Below, piece by piece: positions 60,408-64,000 of a DNA stretch of 64,000 nucleotides; within the stretch, counting starts at the first letter, position 1, and every line of letters begins with the position of its first letter. A program made the position numbers and the translations under genes. The stretch lies in NCBI GenBank assembly GCA_050313995.1, contig JBNPMM010000005.1, one strand, 5' to 3'. This stretch comes from JAUMWX01 sp023394215 (GTDB lineage: Bacteria > Bacillota > Clostridia > Tissierellales > Peptoniphilaceae). Below the pieces are notes generated by a model. That model was not told the DNA's origin. It was given only the letters and a program-made list of their open reading frames with translations, and did not search any database.

Positions 60408-61134
60408 CTCTGTTTCTCAAAACTTCATATATCAAAATAGAAGCTGATGTTGAAGCATTTAAGGATTCTGTCCTTCCATACATAGGAATATTAACTAAAA
60501 CATCACAACTTTTCTTTGTTGCTTGCCCTATTCCTCTACCTTCATTTCCTATCACAAGAGCAACCGGTCCTCTGTAGTCAGGACTTGTATAACTTGTAGT
60601 GGCATAACCGTCCGCCCCATAAATCCAATATCCCTCATCTTTAAGTCTATCTAAAGTTTGATTTATATTATTTACTTTTGCAACCCTCAAAAAGGTAGTT
60701 GCTCCTGCCGACGTTTTATGGACTGTATGATTAACGGATGCCGATCTCCTCTTAGGTATAACAAGACCGTCCGCTCCAGCTGCTTCAGCTGTTCTGATAA
60801 TAGCTCCTAAATTGTGAGGATCTGTAATTTCATCACAAACTATTATAAGGGGATCTCTTGCCGAATCCCTACCGGCTTGCAAAATATCATTTAAACTTGC
60901 ATACTTATAGTCCGTAGCAAGTAGGCAAACTCCCTGATGATTGCCGTTTTCCGCCATTTCATCAAGCTTCTTCCTATCAACTTCCACAATAACAAGCTTT
61001 AACTCTCTTGCCATTGCAATAATCTTATTTATGGATCCCTTAAGCTCTCCCTTTTGTATAAAAAGCTTCTCAGCCCCATCCTTATTTTTAAGATATTCTA
61101 TTACGGAATTTCTTCCTATTACATAATCTGACAC
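60394..61134 (-). CDS. rlmB: 23S rRNA (guanosine-2'-O)-methyltransferase RlmB-like
   Basis: This 246-residue SPOUT enzyme is expected to methylate G2251 of 23S rRNA. The N-terminal substrate-binding domain starts DYVIGRNSVIEYL. The knot has EITDPHNLGAIIRTAEAAGADG, LVIGNEGRGI and ESLNASTSASI. The start is taken as GTG 61134 behind AGGGGGAAGC, which avoids overlapping cysS. An ATG at 61158 inside cysS is the alternative. It is third in gltX-cysS-rlmB-rae1. Confidence 0.9.
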   Translation of the reverse strand: MSDYVIGRNSVIEYLKNKDGAEKLFIQKGELKGSINKIIAMARELKLVIVEVDRKKLDEMAENGNHQGVCLLATDYKYASLNDILQAGRDSARDPLIIVCDEITDPHNLGAIIRTAEAAGADGLVIPKRRSASVNHTVHKTSAGATTFLRVAKVNNINQTLDRLKDEGYWIYGADGYATTSYTSPDYRGPVALVIGNEGRGIGQATKKSCDVLVNIPMYGRTESLNASTSASILIYEVLRNRDARK

Positions 61135-61142
61135 GCTTCCCC

Positions 61143-62543
61143 CTATATTCGCTTCCATACCACGCCGGTCGGAGTATCTTTAAGCTCTATTCCCTTAGCC
61201 TTTAATTGATCTCTTATAGCATCGGCTTTAGCAAAATCCTTATTTTTTCTGGCTTCATTTCTTTCGCTTATAAGTCTTTCGATGTCTTCATCTATATTTT
61301 CACTTGTTTTGGCAAAATTTATTCCCAATATTTGATTCATAGAATCAAATATCTTCTTTGCAAAAATCAAGGATTTCTTCGAAGCCTCATTTTCCAAGTT
61401 TGAATTTATATACTTAGCCAAGTCAAATAAATCCGCCATAGCCTTTGATGTATTAAAATCATCAAGCATGGCATTTTCAAAATCTTTCATAAAAGAGTTC
61501 AACTTTTCAATAACTTCCTCATCATTTTGACCTATATCAGACTGAGCATTCTCTATAAGTCTACCCAACTTGTCATAAGCATTTTCTAATCTTGAAAAAG
61601 AATTTTTTATGGCAATTATATTTTCTTCCGAAAAATCTATGGGTGATCTGTAATGTGCAGATAAAAGCCAAAATCTAACTATCATAAGATCATACTTCTC
61701 AGAAATATCCTTCAATGTGAAGAAATTCCCCTTTGATTTTGACATTTTTTCCTGATCTATGGTAATCATCGAATTATGCATCCAATAATTTGCAAAACTC
61801 TTCCCATGCAAAGTTTCCGACTGGGCTATTTCATTTTCATGATGTGGAAACTGTAAGTCCTCTCCACCTCCATGTATATCTATGGTATCCCCCAACTTAG
61901 CCTTGGCCATAACTGAACATTCTATATGCCATCCAGGTCTACCCTTCCCCCAAGGACTGTCCCATGCAGGTTCATTTGGAGATTTTTGTTTTTTCCAAAG
62001 AGCAAAGTCCATAGGATTTTTCTTTTCCTCATCAACATCCACTCTTGAACCCGATATCAAATCCTCAAGATTTTTTTTTGAAAGCTTTCCATAATCCTTT
62101 GTTTTTTCTATTGCAAAGTAAACTGTATCCTTAGAATCATAAGCCGCACCCTTTTTTTCAAGCTTAGAAATAAAATCAATAATTTCACCTACATATTCGG
62201 TCGCTCTCGGATGTATAATCTTATCATCGTCAACATTTAATGCTCTGGCATTTTCTTTGAATGCAGCTATATATTTTTCAGAAACTTCTAAGAAAGGGAT
62301 CTTTTCTTCGTTTGCCCTATTGATTATCTTATCATCTATATCTGTAAAATTCATAACAAATTTTACATCATAATTTTTGTACTCAAAAAATCTTCTTACC
62401 GTATCAAAAAAAACCAAAGGCCTTGCATTGCCTATGTGTATATAGTCATATACTGTGGGTCCGCAAACATACATACTTACCTTATTTTCTTCAATAGGTA
62501 TAAATTCTTCTTTTTTTCTGCTTAAAGTGTTATATATCTTCAT
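61143..62543 (-). CDS. cysS: Cysteinyl-tRNA synthetase
   Basis: This 466-residue class I enzyme has HIGN in YDYIHIGNARPLV and KMSKSKGNFF. The zinc ligands are visible: Cys27 in YVCGPT, the Cys of HIECSVMAK, and His/Glu in FPHHENEIAQSE. A C-terminal DALR-like helical domain is present. It starts 2 nt after gltX. Confidence 0.97.
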   Translation of the reverse strand: MKIYNTLSRKKEEFIPIEENKVSMYVCGPTVYDYIHIGNARPLVFFDTVRRFFEYKNYDVKFVMNFTDIDDKIINRANEEKIPFLEVSEKYIAAFKENARALNVDDDKIIHPRATEYVGEIIDFISKLEKKGAAYDSKDTVYFAIEKTKDYGKLSKKNLEDLISGSRVDVDEEKKNPMDFALWKKQKSPNEPAWDSPWGKGRPGWHIECSVMAKAKLGDTIDIHGGGEDLQFPHHENEIAQSETLHGKSFANYWMHNSMITIDQEKMSKSKGNFFTLKDISEKYDLMIVRFWLLSAHYRSPIDFSEENIIAIKNSFSRLENAYDKLGRLIENAQSDIGQNDEEVIEKLNSFMKDFENAMLDDFNTSKAMADLFDLAKYINSNLENEASKKSLIFAKKIFDSMNQILGINFAKTSENIDEDIERLISERNEARKNKDFAKADAIRDQLKAKGIELKDTPTGVVWKRI

Positions 62544-62545
62544 AA

Positions 62546-64000
62546 TTAAAATTTTTCTAAAACAAAATCTATTCTATCAAGCAAGCCTTCTTTTCCCAGA
62601 ATCATAAATATATCATGCATCTCCGGACCGTGTTCAAGTCCTGTAAGAGCCGATCTTACAGGGAAATACAAGGATTTACCCTTGATTCCGGTTTCCTTTT
62701 GTACTTTCTTCATTATTGATTTTGCAAGTTCTTCATTAAACTCTTCTTTGGAAAGTATTTCCTTAAACTTATTTAAAACAAGTTTAGCTTCTTGACTTGA
62801 AACATTATCTATAACTTCATCATAATAACCGTCTTTTCTGAAATCATTAAATATAAATCCTACATGATCATTTATTTCTGATGACTTTTCTATAGAGGTC
62901 TTAAAAACTCTTGCTAATTCAACTATCTTATCTTGACTGTAATCTTTTCCTATAAAACCGACTTCTTCCAAATAAGGTCTTATATCCTTAGCCAAATCTT
63001 CGTCCGACATTTGCCTTAAATATTGGCTGTTTACCCAGTCAAGTTTTTGTGTATCAAATACTCCACCTGAGCTTGAAACCCTATTGAAACTGAATTGCTC
63101 CACTAATTGTTCATGAGAAAGGATTTCTTCATTTCCTTCAGGCGACCAACCTACAAGGGCTATATAATTTATTAAGGCATCCCTTAAATATCCTTTTTTA
63201 ACAAAATCTTCAACAGCCACATCGGCATTTCTCTTAGATAATTTCTTTTTATCCTTTCCAAGAACTGTAGGAAGATGAACATAAGTAGGTGCTTGCCAAC
63301 CCAAAGCTTCATATAGGTAAACGTGTTTAGGTGTAGATGATATCCATTCATCCCCCCTTATAACATGACTTATACCCATAAGATGATCGTCAACCACTAC
63401 TGCAAAATGATATGTCGGAAAACCGTCAGACTTTATTAAAACTTGATCGTCTATATCATTTGTATTTATAGAAAGCCTGCCCTTTATAAGGTCGTTGAAC
63501 TCTATGTCCCTATTTGCAGGAAGTTTTAATCTGACAACATGCGGCTCCCCTGCTTTCACCCTTGCCTTAGCTTCCTCAAGCGAAATACCCCTGCATAAAC
63601 CGTCGTACTTAGGCATCAAACCGTCAGCCCTTTGTTGTTCTCTCAAATCATCAAGTCTTTCTTGAGTACAAAAACAATAATAAGCCTTACCTTCTTCGAT
63701 AAGTTTATCTATATATTTATTATATAAATCATTTTTTACTCTTTCAGATTGAATATATGGACCGAAGTCTCCTCTTTCAACAAGTTTTCCGTCTTCTAAG
63801 AAAACTCCTTCATCATATTCCAAACCTGCCCATCCAAGGATTTTTATCAGGTTTTCCAAAGCTCCTTCAACAAACCTTGTTCTGTCGGTATCCTCTATTC
63901 TTAAAATAAATTTCCCACCTTCATTTCTCGCAAACAGATAATTATATAAGGCCGTTCTCAAACCTCCAATATGCAAATATCCTGTCGGACTTGGTGCAAA
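62546..64000 (-). CDS. gltX: Glutamyl-tRNA synthetase, N-terminus cut by window edge
   Basis: The frame is open to the last base, giving about 484 visible residues and starting FAPSPTGYLHIGG. Only about six N-terminal residues and the start codon are missing. The HIGH-type motif is LHIGG and KMSKS is KLSKR. The C-terminal anticodon-binding domain is present. The enzyme charges tRNA-Glu, and in many bacteria also tRNA-Gln, but no amidotransferase is in the window to decide. It is first visible gene of the operon with cysS, rlmB and rae1. Confidence 0.96.
   Translation of the reverse strand, partial: FAPSPTGYLHIGGLRTALYNYLFARNEGGKFILRIEDTDRTRFVEGALENLIKILGWAGLEYDEGVFLEDGKLVERGDFGPYIQSERVKNDLYNKYIDKLIEEGKAYYCFCTQERLDDLREQQRADGLMPKYDGLCRGISLEEAKARVKAGEPHVVRLKLPANRDIEFNDLIKGRLSINTNDIDDQVLIKSDGFPTYHFAVVVDDHLMGISHVIRGDEWISSTPKHVYLYEALGWQAPTYVHLPTVLGKDKKKLSKRNADVAVEDFVKKGYLRDALINYIALVGWSPEGNEEILSHEQLVEQFSFNRVSSSGGVFDTQKLDWVNSQYLRQMSDEDLAKDIRPYLEEVGFIGKDYSQDKIVELARVFKTSIEKSSEINDHVGFIFNDFRKDGYYDEVIDNVSSQEAKLVLNKFKEILSKEEFNEELAKSIMKKVQKETGIKGKSLYFPVRSALTGLEHGPEMHDIFMILGKEGLLDRIDFVLEKF

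Noticed and set aside
1..64000. CRISPR array or cas genes
   Set aside because: No regularly spaced direct repeats and no Cas-like proteins were seen.

Overview
The window reads as chromosome of a low-GC Gram-positive anaerobe. Supporting signs are near-consensus TTGACA-17-TATAAT promoters, strong purine-rich ribosome binding sites, rho-independent terminators, T-box and preQ1 leaders, an AddAB nuclease, MutS2, ZapA, FemAB-type peptidoglycan branching enzymes and a MurE without the diaminopimelate motif. Together these suggest the Peptoniphilaceae/Tissierellia group (Peptoniphilus, Anaerococcus, Parvimonas relatives). That placement is inference, because no 16S gene is present. Almost all genes are on the minus strand.

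Layout from left to right. Positions 1-132 hold a strong promoter firing out of the left edge and the terminator of the first operon. 133-4724 is a minus operon: ABC exporter, membrane J-domain protein, MsrAB, and a membrane-anchored beta-lactamase-fold protein lacking catalytic residues. A divergent SDR oxidoreductase follows (4787-5518). 5577-13425 is the addA-addB-ROK kinase operon. At 13547-14105 a class I preQ1 riboswitch controls queT. murE (14218-15702) and a 1703-residue secreted zinc metalloprotease with wall-binding repeats (15766-20877) follow. 21169-22276 is a decayed MATE efflux gene behind an intact-looking two-hairpin leader that resembles a guanidine-IV (mepA) riboswitch. tmRNA is at 22423-22766.

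22841-24060 is the most unusual locus. It encodes a barnase-like ribonuclease made as a lipoprotein, translationally coupled to a barstar immunity domain fused in frame to a gamma-carbonic-anhydrase (left-handed beta-helix) domain. A 98-bp palindromic MITE-like element follows. 24233-28396 is a methionine-specific T-box operon (M20 peptidase, metN, metI, metQ). 28393-43577 is a long minus gene series: ktrB, ktrA, rRNA methyltransferase, pheS, pheT, zapA, U32 protease, mutS2, argS and three uncharacterised genes.

43708-44964 is infC-rpmI-rplT with an AUU start on infC and a structured attenuator leader. 44969-51259 joins two FemAB-family enzymes, a GME-fold protein, hisS and thrS in one operon. 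tRNA-Cys, -Phe and -Gly follow (51335-51708), then a 1763-residue cell-surface subtilase (51793-57084) and tRNA-Lys (57287-57362). 57411-58290 is a small scrap region with an IS3-family remnant. After it come a self-regulated HTH/membrane-protein pair, a class I glutamine-amidotransferase-like hydrolase, and a gltX-cysS-rlmB-rae1 translation operon. gltX is cut by the right edge.

Functionally, most of the window is translation (five complete aminoacyl-tRNA synthetase systems plus partial gltX, ribosomal proteins, IF-3, tmRNA, tRNAs), DNA repair and cell-wall synthesis. Two very large secreted proteases and the barnase/barstar locus are the host- or competitor-facing parts.
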